A DNA stretch of 64,000 nt. It comes from Epiperipatus broadwayi (Eukaryota; Onychophora; Udeonychophora; Euonychophora; Peripatidae). The notes beneath the pieces were generated by a model. It was not told where the DNA came from. It made no database searches and was given only the letters and a program-made list of their open reading frames with translations. Location of the stretch: contig JAQFVV010000030.1 in the NCBI GenBank assembly GCA_028023455.1, positions 1,508,501 to 1,572,500 on the forward strand, written 5' to 3'. Position 1 is the stretch's first letter. Each line of letters begins with the position of its first letter. Position numbers and translations under genes: made by a program. Below are positions 48,053-58,132 of the stretch, in pieces.

Positions 48053-48364
48053 AATTATCAATCTTGTATTGTTTTATACAAAAACTTATCAGGGTCATGC
48101 AACACATTTATTTACAGAGAGTATTGAAATTGAATCAACTAAAAGAGTGTGTGATTTATAAGTTATTAATAATACATTTAATATTAAGACAAGTTATAAA
48201 GAGGGTCAATGAATCTGAATTGACAAATTATTTTGCTTTGTATTTGTAGATTAAGACAAACCATTTAATTCTATAAGCGTTTTAATGGTGATTAAAACTT
48301 TGGAATATCACAAATTCAGAGAATATTTATTAAAATGCACAGTGATTTTATAATGATGTTTTTT

Positions 48365-48470
48365 TTTTTCCATATGTCAAAGCATTGGCCGGGAAGTGAA
48401 CCCGCAACAACTGTCTGCAAGCAACTGTTCGCAGGGCAGCTGAGCTGACCTCTCGGCTACCAATGCTTGA
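48365..48470 (-). mobile_element. tRNA-derived SINE (family S1), copy 1
   Basis: On the minus strand: AAGCATTGGTAGCCGAGAGG (box-A region), an anticodon-like stem region, box-B GGGTTCACTTCCC, and an A-rich end that appears as the T run at 48358-48369. Inserted in the RTE relic. Members at 53.2 and 60.2 kb have the same GCAT-TGG...TGC acceptor-like ends. Confidence 0.75.
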
Positions 48471-49275
48471 TTTTGTTGATCATAATGGTCAATTAAGTAA
48501 ATAAAAATAAATGAAAATTATCGAAGTCATCTCAATTTTGCAACAATATGACCATTTTAATAAATACTGCTTCAGGACATATGGCAAGAGCGATCAGATG
48601 AAAGCAAGAAAGAAGGTCTAAAGATAAATACAAAAAATCTAGAGTAATATTCAATTTGCTTTTTCAAAAAGAAGAAAATAAAAATTCCTAGTATGAAATT
48701 AGTAACTACAAACATTTTATTCCAATTATTAATTTAGATAGAAATGTAGAAAGAAATTAATCATAGAATCAAGTTTAGATTGAATGCTTTTGCTAGAAGT
48801 AACTTAATATTAAAGTGAAATATGTTTATGTATATATATGAAATGAAAATTTTTAAATAAATGTATTTTAACAATGTTAACTTATGGATGTTTGGATACT
48901 TAATAAAAAAAATAATATAGAGGTTTCACATTCCATTATGAAATGTTTGTATAACGAGAGTAGCAAGAAACGTATCATGTGAAATATATAAGTGAGAATG
49001 GTGAAATAGAATTGCATTGGTCGGTTGGATTGCCAGATAATATGATATAAAATGGACAGATGAAGTTGTAAATTGAATTCCAAGAGATTATAAAAGATTT
49101 AGGAAAAAATAACCTGAGAATTAGTTGGATGAGATAAGAAAGTATACTAAAAGGGATATAGGGGAAAAAGCTGTAGATCAGAAAAAATAAACTTGGACAG
49201 ACTTTTTATGGGATAAATTGATAATAGCTGGAAATGGATGAGAAAGAAAACTGAATAATTCACAAGAAATCAGAA

Positions 49276-50029
49276 CTAGGAATAATAACAAGAAAATGTA
49301 TCATATGAATTTTCAGTTTTGTTTCAACATTTGCAATATCACTCCACCACATTGATTTTCATTAGTGAAGTCTTCTTTGATTAGTCAAGCTTACAACAGA
49401 TGACTCTGATATGAAGTAAAATATAATAATACTAAACCTCAATTTTTTAAAAAAGCAATAAAACGTCATGGCTTAGTTATTCAATTTTGAATTTAAGATA
49501 AAAAATATTGTCTGATAGTTTATTTAATTTAAGAGCTTAGGATGCAGTAAGAATTTTTGATTTGTCTTAAAGTTTTTTGTTTTTAACTAAAATCTTTAGG
49601 AATTTGCAAATACAAAAGCAATAAAAATATTAAGACGTTACAATAATCACAATACCTGGAAATGGAAATAAAAACAAATAATGTTATTAAATTTTAGGGA
49701 AAATGTTGTTATAATTCACTGATGATGATAATGAAGTTATTTTTTATTGATTACAATTCTCATTATTAGGAGATTTTCCTTAGTCATCATTCAGGATATA
49801 TTTTTTTTTACAAACAATTTCAAGTTAGCGATATCTTTTACTAATTGATTGTCTGAAGGTTGATGTCATTGGTATTTTACTTGTAAGTTATACTTTGGTT
49901 TATATACATCATCTAACTGAAGTTATTTTTTTTTAGAAAAATTCAGACTTTATGTATAATTTTCTAAATATACTAATCTATGTGTTACTACTAATCTGTA
50001 TGTTAGAGTTATTTGAAAAGCAGAGGAAA
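49276..50029. other. no gene seen
   Basis: AT-rich; nothing supportable. Confidence 0.45.
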
Positions 50030-50125
50030 TTTGAGAAGCTCTGATGAAGACTGCTAGGTAGTCGAAACTGTTAGGAAAATAAAGAAGTTTTATTAAAAAT
50101 TTTTGCATTAAAGTGTATATGAAAG
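50030..50125 (+). ncRNA. hammerhead-like motif F2, copy 2
   Basis: GAAGCTCTGATGAA, hairpin GACT..AGTC with loop GCTAGGT, then GAAACTGTTAGG, followed by a shared AT-rich tail (AAGTTTTATTAAAAATTTTT). The copy at 63.8 kb (minus) has CTGAAGA, GACT..AGTC, GAAACTGTTA and the same type of tail. CTGANGA is the allowed hammerhead consensus. Stems I and III not established. Confidence 0.45.
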
Positions 50126-50769
50126 AAGTTAGTATAAGCAATATATATGAATAATCTGTACATTATTACTAACAAATTGAATATAATTAGAAACTTATAA
50201 ATAAAGTTTGAATATTTCTAAAATCATTTAAAAATAATGGGAATAGAACTCTTTAACTTAAGCTTTTTTTATTATTATAATTTTCTTTTACATGTTTGAA
50301 ATATTTTAAATTTTTATTTATTTATATATATAATAGGTTGGTGCTAAATTTTGTAAAACTACGGATGACCTTATTGTGTCCATCACTGGTTTCAGCAATG
50401 TGGCAGTGTAGCAGTGACATTTGGTAAAACAATATTACTTTTCTGGAAGATTTATAGTTTTGAGAATATCTAAATGTAAATTTTTAATTCTGATGATGAA
50501 ATATCTGTATTTGAGCTAAAAACCCATTCACAAAATATTATATCGGAAGTGAAAAAATATATTAAAACAAAAATTTATATTCCTCCTATAGATTCTTTAT
50601 TGAATAAAATGAACACAGTGTTGATATGTAATATTAACTTAGTTGGCTTTAATATTATTGATAAATATTCACATATTGATGTCTCTTTAATATTTTAAAT
50701 CTTTTACAATTTTAAATTATTTAAAAAAAATGGTGATTTTAAATGTGTTAAATATAAAGATATTTTTAG
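50126..50769. other. upstream region of zinc-finger gene
   Basis: AT-rich. A possible 3' splice site TATTTTTAG ends at 50769, which would place the start codon at 50826 in an exon with 56 bases of 5' leader. A short ATG-stop (50773-50790) lies in that leader. Confidence 0.4.
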
Positions 50770-50825
50770 TACATGGATCTTCGTAGTTAAACATTTTCCT
50801 AAATCTCATAAAAAATAATTTTAAA

Positions 50826-52172
50826 ATGATGAAAAAAAGAGATAAGAAAAATAATAAAAAATGTGAAAATGAAAAGAAGGGGCAAATTTCTTATAAATCT
50901 GAACTTAAAAATGATAACGAAGAAAAAAATGTTAAAAATAAATTTCAGGACAAAAAGTGCCGCCGAGGCAGAAAAAAGAAAAATGTGACTGAAACTAAAT
51001 CGAAAAAACTGAATAAAGGTTGCCTTAAAAACCAGACTTGTAGAAATAAGAAATCTCATTCATCACAGTCTTACAATGAAAGCAAAACGAATATAATAAA
51101 TAAGAAGAACGTTCGTAGAAGTTCGAGAACTAAATTTGAAAAAAATAAAGTAGACGCTAAAGAAAAAATTAGTAAATTAAAAAAATTGAAAAAAAAATCA
51201 TCACAGGTAATGATGCAGTATGTTAAAGAAGTCAAATCTGGAAAGTATAAAGTTGAACCAAATATTCAAACTATAGAATATCAAAGACACGTTTGCACCA
51301 TTTGTGGTTATTTTGGACGTCAACAAGGTAATCTCAAATATCATATGCGTCTTCATAGAGGTGAAAAACCATATAAGTGTGATCAATGTGATTATAGAAC
51401 TGCTTGGAAAGCTAGCCTTGTACCTCATAAGCGAATGCATTCTGGAATTCAGCCATATGAATGTCTACATTGTAACCGTAGTATTTTTAATAGTAATTCC
51501 TTTGTAAGACATTTTATAACAAAACATAGAGATGTTCCTTCACCAGAAACTGCTAAACAAATACAAAAATATAATTTTTTTAATTTAAATATAGCTAGAA
51601 ACAGAAAGTCTGCCAATGATAATCAGTCAGACGATGGTACAGAACATCTCTCCGTAGATGATCCATTCAAGTATGCATTTTATAATTTTTCTGGCCATGG
51701 CCTTGATATAGATTCTATTTTAAAAATTTATACAAATCCTTCAGAAGATCAGAAATACTTCACTTGTGAACAGTGTAATTATTGTACATACCATCTTAAC
51801 TTCTTAAAGCTTCATAATATTGTTCATTCACAGGAAAAGATATATCGATGTCCTTATTGTGTTCTCACCTATATTACCAATGAAAGTAAATCATACCATT
51901 ATCATATTTACGCATTTCATTCAGGAGAAGTGATGACATTTGCTTGTGGACTTTGTTCTTTCATGAGTTCTGGAGAACTGGACTTTATCAACCATACTTG
52001 TGAAATATTAACTGATATAACGCTTTCTCAACAACTTCAAGATTCTGAAGATATTCAGCTTTTGACTCCCATTTCAGAACTGAGTAAACCAAATGACGAT
52101 AATTTTCAAGTGAAGGCAGAACCTTTAGACGAAAGATTATTATTTGAACCCAGGTTTGCTACTCCAAATTAA
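50826..52172 (+). CDS. six-finger C2H2 zinc-finger protein, 448 residues
   Basis: Start at the ATG 50826; an in-frame TAG at 50784 bounds the frame. Residues 1-150 are very lysine-rich, with NLS-like clusters (RRGRKKK near 47-53, KLKKLKKK near 117-124) and presumably disordered. Fingers: ZF1 C157/C160/H173/H177, ZF2 C185/C188/H201/H205 joined by a HRGEKPY linker, ZF3 C213/C216/H229/H234; then an acidic 80-residue spacer; ZF4 C314/C317/H330/H334, ZF5 C342/C345/H360/H365, and ZF6 C374/C377/H390/C392, an odd C2HC finger. The tail is acidic with VKAE (429-432), a SUMO consensus. Likely a nuclear DNA-binding regulator; target unknown. ZF4-ZF6 and tail match the 21.7-kb exon. AATAAA at 52180 is only 8 bases past the stop and an F1 element starts at 52223, so the 3' UTR is very short or runs into the element. 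No orthologue recognised. Confidence 0.9.
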   Translation: MMKKRDKKNNKKCENEKKGQISYKSELKNDNEEKNVKNKFQDKKCRRGRKKKNVTETKSKKLNKGCLKNQTCRNKKSHSSQSYNESKTNIINKKNVRRSSRTKFEKNKVDAKEKISKLKKLKKKSSQVMMQYVKEVKSGKYKVEPNIQTIEYQRHVCTICGYFGRQQGNLKYHMRLHRGEKPYKCDQCDYRTAWKASLVPHKRMHSGIQPYECLHCNRSIFNSNSFVRHFITKHRDVPSPETAKQIQKYNFFNLNIARNRKSANDNQSDDGTEHLSVDDPFKYAFYNFSGHGLDIDSILKIYTNPSEDQKYFTCEQCNYCTYHLNFLKLHNIVHSQEKIYRCPYCVLTYITNESKSYHYHIYAFHSGEVMTFACGLCSFMSSGELDFINHTCEILTDITLSQQLQDSEDIQLLTPISELSKPNDDNFQVKAEPLDERLLFEPRFATPN

Positions 52173-52179
52173 ATAGAAA

Positions 52180-52185
52180 AATAAA
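52180..52185 (+). terminator. polyadenylation signal candidate
   Basis: AATAAA 8 bases after the zinc-finger stop codon. Other AATAAA-like words are frequent in this AT-rich DNA, so use is uncertain. Confidence 0.4.
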
Positions 52186-52222
52186 ATTTCATGTAAATGA
52201 TTTAAATGTTGATTTATAATAT

Positions 52223-52569
52223 ATCACATGATTACCATTTCTTATATTTGTTCATAACGGTTATTAAAACCGTCAAAACTTTCCATACAGTAGTGCCACT
52301 CAGTGCAAGTCAGAGTAATCAATGGATACCAGAAGGCTTGTGCATAAAATCCCTATCTAGTGCCTACTCGTCCAATATCCCCAGACTAGTTTCTACCTGC
52401 AGTGCTCTCAAATCCAAGGCTCCTCATTGATGAAAGCCACAAGCTAGAAACTAGTTTGGGGATATTGGATAAGTAGGCAATAGATAGGGATTTTATGCGC
52501 AAGCCTTCTGGCATCCATTGACTACTCTGGCTTGCACTGAGTGGCCCTACTGTATGGAGAGTTTTGCCT
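52223..52569. mobile_element. F1 foldback element, copy 8
   Basis: Perfect 12-bp duplication GATTTATAATAT (52211-52222, 52570-52581). The left arm is minus-oriented from the tail (ATCACATGATTACCATTTCT) to CCAGACTAGTTTC. The right arm is plus-oriented from CTGCAGTGCTCTCAAATCC to GGAGAGTTTTGCCT. The core in the right arm is TTGATGAAAGCCACAAGC then TAGAAACTAG (first base changed). It starts 51 bp after the zinc-finger stop codon and so probably lies in its 3' UTR. Confidence 0.9.
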
Positions 52570-52744
52570 GATTTATAATATGTAAATATAATTTATTTAT
52601 TTTTAATTTGTGATTCATTTTGTATTTGCCATTTTTTTTCATAAGTGTGATATTTTCTTTTTTCAGAGATAATAAAAGATTCAATTATTTTAATCCAGTT
52701 AAAAATAGATATGTATTTAGATAGATATATTTTTAAAGAAATAT

Positions 52745-53070
52745 ATTGTACAGTGACTTTTTGTTTTATTTAAAGACATTATGTAATATATTTAAAAAGT
52801 GAATGAGTATATATATATTTTAAAATGTATGCACATATATATAAACACATACATGAATATATGTGCTCATAGATATACACTATATACTTCATAATTATAA
52901 CAGCTTAAAATTCATATTTTATTTTGCTTACCAAATTTATACTTTATATCTTTAGAATATTGTACAGTGATGTTGTTTTTTTTTATTTAAAGAGATTATA
53001 AAATATTGTATATTTAAAAACTGGTTGTATATATATAATATGTGCGCATACATTTATACACTTACAACTA
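52745..53070 (+). repeat. direct duplication, period about 210 bp
   Basis: ATATTGTACAGTGA..TTTTTGTTTTATTTAAAGA..TTAT at about 52743 recurs at 52960, and the following GTATATATATA..CACATA segments also correspond. Decayed tandem pair downstream of the zinc-finger gene. Confidence 0.7.
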
Positions 53071-53204
53071 TATTAAAATGACAATTTCCATAGACTGAAG
53101 ATGTAAACATAATTTTCAGATTAATAAATATCTGAAAATTGTTTTCGCAGTACAAGTATATGTATGTATGTGTGTGTACAGTTTAAATTTACATTTTTAT
53201 TTTT

Positions 53205-53311
53205 CCATATGTCATAGCATCGGCCAGGATGCGAACCCACAACCGTCTGCAACCAACTACTTGCTTGCAAGGCGACTGCGATGACTTCTCGGCTAACAAC
53301 GCTTGACGTAT
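53205..53311 (-). mobile_element. tRNA-derived SINE (family S1), copy 2
   Basis: Bounded by a 12-bp duplication ATTTTTATTTTT (53193-53204, 53312-53323), although this is low-complexity. On the minus strand: CAAGCGTTGTTAGCCGAGAA (box-A region), CTTGCAAGCAAGTAGTTG, box-B GTGGGTTCGCATCC. Confidence 0.75.
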
Positions 53312-53323
53312 ATTTTTATTTTT

Positions 53324-53920
53324 GCTTTAAAAATGATTACTTTATATCTATATACTATATATATGATGTTAAATACATTAAATATAGAAAGAATAGAATT
53401 GTTAATTAAAAAATGAAATATATATACAATATAGATTAAAATTCGCCGTTTTTTTTTTTTTTTTTGCCTTGCATTTAATTTTTTTTTTTTTTTAAATTGA
53501 TGAACAAATGTTTTAAATATTGTTGTTTGTAAAAATTATAAATGTAAATCTTATATTGAATTTAAACAGTAGAAGTTAAATAAATCTTGGTGTTTAGAAA
53601 TTAAAAGTCTCTAGTGAATTCATATTACAAAATGCATCAACGCTTTTTTTTTTTTTGGCATATAAACAATTCCATTATTTTCTTGTAATAATTATTTGAT
53701 TTGATTTAGGATTGAGTCAAAATCCAATAATGTTCCTAGTAATATTTTAATTTGTCATGACTATATTATAATGGTCAGTTAAGGTTTTAAGTGTGGCCGA
53801 TATCACCAGTTGGTGGTGCTTTTAGAGTCACGATCTAGAATTTCCCATTTCTGCTTGAAAATGGTAGAATTGTAATGCTTATTAACACTAGTTTTCATTT
53901 GATGTTTCATGTACGATATA
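53324..53920. other. no gene seen
   Basis: T-rich homopolymer runs (53450-53490, 53643-53657). No feature. Confidence 0.45.
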
Positions 53921-54252
53921 TATATAATCATAATAAAAACAATAAATTTAACGGTAATAAACTATTATAAAGTTTTTAAATCTGCAGAAGTACTTTCGTT
54001 TAGTTTTTTCAACCTGCCTCAACTGCCATTAAATTTTTTTAAAAAAAATGCATTTAATAACAAGCTGCTAACATTAAAATACAGGATTCATGGGATTTGA
54101 ATTGATGACGTTTGCTTCCACTTTGTTTTTTTAATTTAATGGCAGTTGAGGCAGGTTTAAGAAATTAACGGAAAGTACTTACTTATGTAGATTTAAAGAC
54201 TGTAATAGTTTATTACCGTTAAATTTATTATTTTTAATATGATTATAATTTT
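53921..54252. repeat. long inverted repeat / miniature element
   Basis: Arms of about 120 bp (53921-54045 and 54132-54252). AATAAATTTAACGGTAATAA and TCAACCTGCCTCAACTGCCA in the left arm are matched by TGGCAGTTGAGGCAGGTTTA and TTATTACCGTTAAATTTATT in the right. The spacer is about 90 bp. No target-site duplication was identified with confidence. Confidence 0.8.
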
Positions 54253-56370
54253 GTTTTAATTAACGGACATTTTATTTATTATATGTGTATATATATATTG
54301 TTTACAATAGCATAAGATTCAAATAAGCAAATAAATAATAATTACAATGAAGTGAAATGTGCACCAATTTGAAATCTAGAATATCTCAACATAACTTTAT
54401 AACAGAGTTAAATCTTACACTTAACACTTCATATAGCTCAGTATTTGTTGACCATGAGAAGATTACAGGCCACTTTTTTAAACCTACTGCCATTAAGATC
54501 CAGGAAGCTTGACACATAATCAATTCTGTCACTGTGATAAATGTTAGAGCCAACAGCAATCCCCTCAATAAACATTGGTCGTTCAATTTGACAACATAGA
54601 TAGAACTTCATTGATTTGATCTTACAACTATTGTAATGCAAACATGCACATTTATTAAAATCAATGCCCAATTTAATTACCTCCACATGCAGGTAGAAAT
54701 GCTGATACATTTTGTTAACTTCCTCTCAGTTGTGCTTAACAAAGACACTGGCTTAGCAGATTAATAAATTTATTTTGTGCTTGCTTTGTCTCACCATAAT
54801 TTTTATTTACTTGCTTATTTATACATTACATATTGCCTATGGTATTAATTTTTCTAATTTTAGCATAAGATTCAATAATCGATAAAACAAGAGGTAATAA
54901 AACAAGCAAGTTAAAATGAATAAATATTTATTACAAACCAGTTATCATCATAAACAAAGAGCTTTGCTAGTTGTTCTACAAGCTTTGTGATAAATACTTA
55001 GCAAGAGAAAGCATTTAAAATATCTATCAGAAACCACCCCCAAATCCCAGACCAATGGTTTTGTGCTTCGGCACTTCTTAGTGAGGTGCTAGGATAGTTT
55101 CAGACACTAGATCTAAAAATACCAACCCAAAGCCAGTATTTATTTAAGAGTTAACCATGAGTAGAAAATCTGAATTTTTCAGACACTTAAATGTTTTCAA
55201 ACTCAGCTATCTAACTCAAATAGCTATATGGAGCTGAGAGATCTTCAGCCAAACCATATATTAGTAGTCTTAGCAATATAATATCACTTAAGACTTAAAA
55301 CAAAGACTATAATGTGATATACAACTCTATTTTTTATTTTCAGTTATTATCGTAATTTAATATTTAACATAAAATATTCTTAGAGTATATTTTACAATTA
55401 ACTTTCGTAATTCTGTAAAGTGATATATCCACATGTATATAACATTTTCTATGCCTATATCTGCATACCATCACAGTCCACAATAATTTATCAATCAATA
55501 CTTTTGATTTCATTTATATAAATCAGATAGTTTTATCTATCAAAACTAAGTTATGTAAGTACAAATATTTTTTTCAGAACTTAGTATTATAGTAAGAGAA
55601 CATAACACAGATTCAATCAGGCAAGTCTATACTAATCACTGACATGGTTTTACCATCTTTTTAAATCATCATAATGCATATTCAAAATTGGCATTGGTCA
55701 ATCATCATTATGTAAATAAATAATTAAATGCATATATCATCATTAAAGAATGGGAATAATTCAAAGAAATATAAAATAGCATACAAATCATTATTAAATT
55801 TACTATAACTATACTTCAAAATAGAACTAGAATACGTGAATCATTAATATATTATACCCATGCTTCAAACTATATATAATAGAGGCACATAAATTTCTTA
55901 AAATACCTTACAATCTTCATATAATTATATTCTTCCTATATAAATGTAATTGATACAGATATATCATGCTAGATATGGAATCTGTTTTAAAACTTTTAAT
56001 TAATAAATTCAAGCCTATTATCATTGAATTAACCTTATGGACACACACCCAAACATTTAACCCTGATAAGCTACCTATATATTCGTAAGTCTTCATCTTT
56101 TCCTTAATTCTTTGGTCCAACAAAATAATTTCAATAAATGATTCCCATGGATATATCCACATACATAATTTATTCTTTATCTAATGTTTTATAACATTAT
56201 ATAATAATAAAATGTGGTTGGTTTGATTTGGAATGAAGGGCGATTTCTATGAGCTAAATCAGTGCTTCCATGTTAAATAATTCAAAATAAATAATTGCAG
56301 ATGATGTTTAGTCTTGCACAATTTATTCTATTGTTTTAAAACTAACAATTATAATAAAATATTTCATTAA
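54253..56370. other. no gene seen
   Basis: AT-rich. Minus-strand open frames at 54386-54710 (two overlapping frames) have no recognisable domain. Words such as TCTACAAGCTTTGTGATAAA (54977) resemble 44.33 kb (TTCTAAACAAGCTTATTTAT) only loosely. Confidence 0.4.
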
Positions 56371-56783
56371 ATGGTGGTCATGTGATATTTAGTGGTTTAA
56401 CACCTATCCTTCCTAATAGGATAGTGGTGGCTATGGGTATTAAATAACCAAAATGTATGAGTACTGAGCTGGGTTCAGACCTATATGACTATATAAGCTA
56501 ATGAGTTTGGACTAAAAATATTGTTTTCAATTTCAGATTCATAGTTTTGTAGTTAAGTAGAGATAAAAGGTGGCTGCTGGAGGGTTGCATTAGATCCTAA
56601 AATCTAGGTGCAGTGCTCTCAAATCCAAAGCTCCTTACTGATGAAAGCCACAAGCTAGAAACTAGTCTGGGGATATTGGATGAATAAGCACTAGATAGGA
56701 TTTTATGCACAAGCCTTCTGGCATCCATTGATTACTCTGGCTAGCACTGATGGCCCTACTGTATGGAGAGCTTTGCCTGTTTT
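56371..56783 (+). mobile_element. F1 element, copy 9, with tRNA-like 5' part
   Basis: Starts with a forward F1 tail (TGGTGGTCATGTGATATTTAG), then a longer 5' region containing box-A-like GTGGTGGCTATGGG and, about 40 bases on, GGGTTCAGACCTA, a full box-B match. Then come GTAGTTAAGTAGAGATAAAA, GGGTTGCATTAGATCCTA, core ACTGATGAAAGCCACAAGC then TAGAAACTAG, and end GAGAGCTTTGCCTGTTTTAA. The target-site duplication was not resolved. Confidence 0.8.
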
Positions 56784-57447
56784 AATATAAAAGTATATTA
56801 ATGGGAAAAAATAAATGACAAAATAAAATAGTATTAAGTTTTTTAGGTGGAAAAGAAAGTTTGTCAAATCTATAAATTCAAAATGACATGTGATTGCCTA
56901 AGATTTACAAATAGTGACATTTCTGATTATTTGGCATTCAACAGGCTTCCATAGCAATTTGTAGTTACAGTTTAAATATTTATTTCTTTTACATGCATTC
57001 ATTTCAGAACTCTATATGCAGGATCCTAAGTTTTCCACTGTTATATCTTATTACCTCTGTCACAGTTAGGTTTTTTAAAACAAATTTTAAAGATTTGTTT
57101 ATCATAATTACATTTCATATTTGGTAGGTGAAAACATATAGTTGATTAGCTTATAGTTGGTTGGCTGCTCCTGAGACTATTTTTACTCAAGTTGATTAGG
57201 TGCCCAGGGCAGACCCAGACAAACTAGCAATTTATACAAAAACTTGGTTCACTTAAGGAAGCTTATACTTGTCATATAGTAGTTTGCAACTACTCTGATG
57301 CACAGCTAAGATTATGAAAACCAGCAAGAAGAATAAATCAGAACTGATTACCAGATTATATTAAATTTTATCTAAAAGAATGTTAATTTCTTAATTATTA
57401 AGAAAAACTATTAAATTTGTATTTCTAGAAATTAACATAAGATTTAC
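56784..57447. other. no gene seen
   Basis: AT-rich to 57140, then a slightly G+C-richer part (57150-57350) without an open frame. Confidence 0.45.
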
Positions 57448-57458
57448 AACAAAAAATA

Positions 57459-58120
57459 GGCAAAACTCTCCATATAGTATTGCCACTCAGTGCAAGCCAG
57501 AGTAACCAATGAATGCCAGAAGGCTTGTGCATAAAATTCCCATCTAGTGCCTACTCATTCAATATCCTCAGACTAGTTTTTGGCTTGTGACCTTCATCAG
57601 TGAGGAACCTTGGATCTGAGAGCACTGCACCTAGGTCTTAGGATCCAATGCAAGCCTCCAGCAGCCATCTTATCTCTATTTAATTACAAAACTATGAGTC
57701 TTAAATTGAAAACACAACAAATTTTAAATGTATATGTACTGAACTGAGTTCAGACCTATATGATTATATAAGGTAATGAGCTTGGATTAAAAAATATTAT
57801 TGTGTTTTCAATTTAAGATCCATAGTTTTGTAGTTAAGTAGAGATAAAAGGTGTCTTCTGGAGGGTTGCATTAGATCCTAAGATCTAGATGCAGTGCTCT
57901 CAGATCCAAGATTTTCACTGATGAAGGCCACAAGCCAGAAACTAGTCCGAGGATATTGGATGCGTAGGGACTAGATGGGGATTTTATGCACAAGACTTCT
58001 GGCTTCCATTGATTACTCTGGCTTCCACTGAGTGGCAATACTGTATGGAGAGTTTTGCCTGTTATAATAACAGTTATAAGCAAGCATAAGAAATGGTGAT
58101 CATGTGATGTTTATTGGCTT
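57459..58120. mobile_element. long F1 foldback element, copy 10
   Basis: The largest F1 copy. The left arm, minus-oriented (57459-57720), runs from GCAAAACTCTCCATATAG to the TCTTAAATTGAAAACACAA region, with CCTTCATCAGTGAGG (CTGATGA on the minus strand). The right arm, plus-oriented (about 57731-58120), contains box-B-like GAGTTCAGACCTA, AGTTAAGTAGAGATAAAAGG, GCATTAGATCCTAAGATCTA, core ACTGATGAAGGCCACAAGCC then AGAAACTAG, and tail GTGATCATGTGATGTTTATT. Flanking AACAAAAAATA / AACAAAAAAATA (57448-57458, 58121-58132) is a probable duplication. Confidence 0.85.
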
Positions 58121-58132
58121 AACAAAAAAATA

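Larger units (their letters stand above)
46560..49275 (+). mobile_element. decayed RTE-type LINE, endonuclease to C-terminus
   Basis: A + strand relic recognisable in order: 46752-46815 FVPTVSHDNKELKDLY, the apurinic endonuclease strand before a helix; 46916-46955 NERGYRLIEYKL and 47000-47056 GYILTNGKYVLQDS, later endonuclease blocks; 47540-47612 IPDDWNTIIMILIFKKDENE, the start of the RT domain; after the F1 insertion 48090-48250 NQLKECVIYKLLI..ELTNYFALYL and DKPFNSI (RT, catalytic block eroded); 48285-48350 IKTLEYHK; and about 49005-49270 the C-terminal tail (I-E-F-Q-E-I...RISWMR). Frameshifts and stops are dense. F1 copy 7 and a SINE are inserted in it. The 3' end lies near 49275. Confidence 0.75.

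Noticed and set aside
51201-51507. frames on both strands within the 448-residue gene
   Set aside because: Shadows of the zinc-finger coding region.
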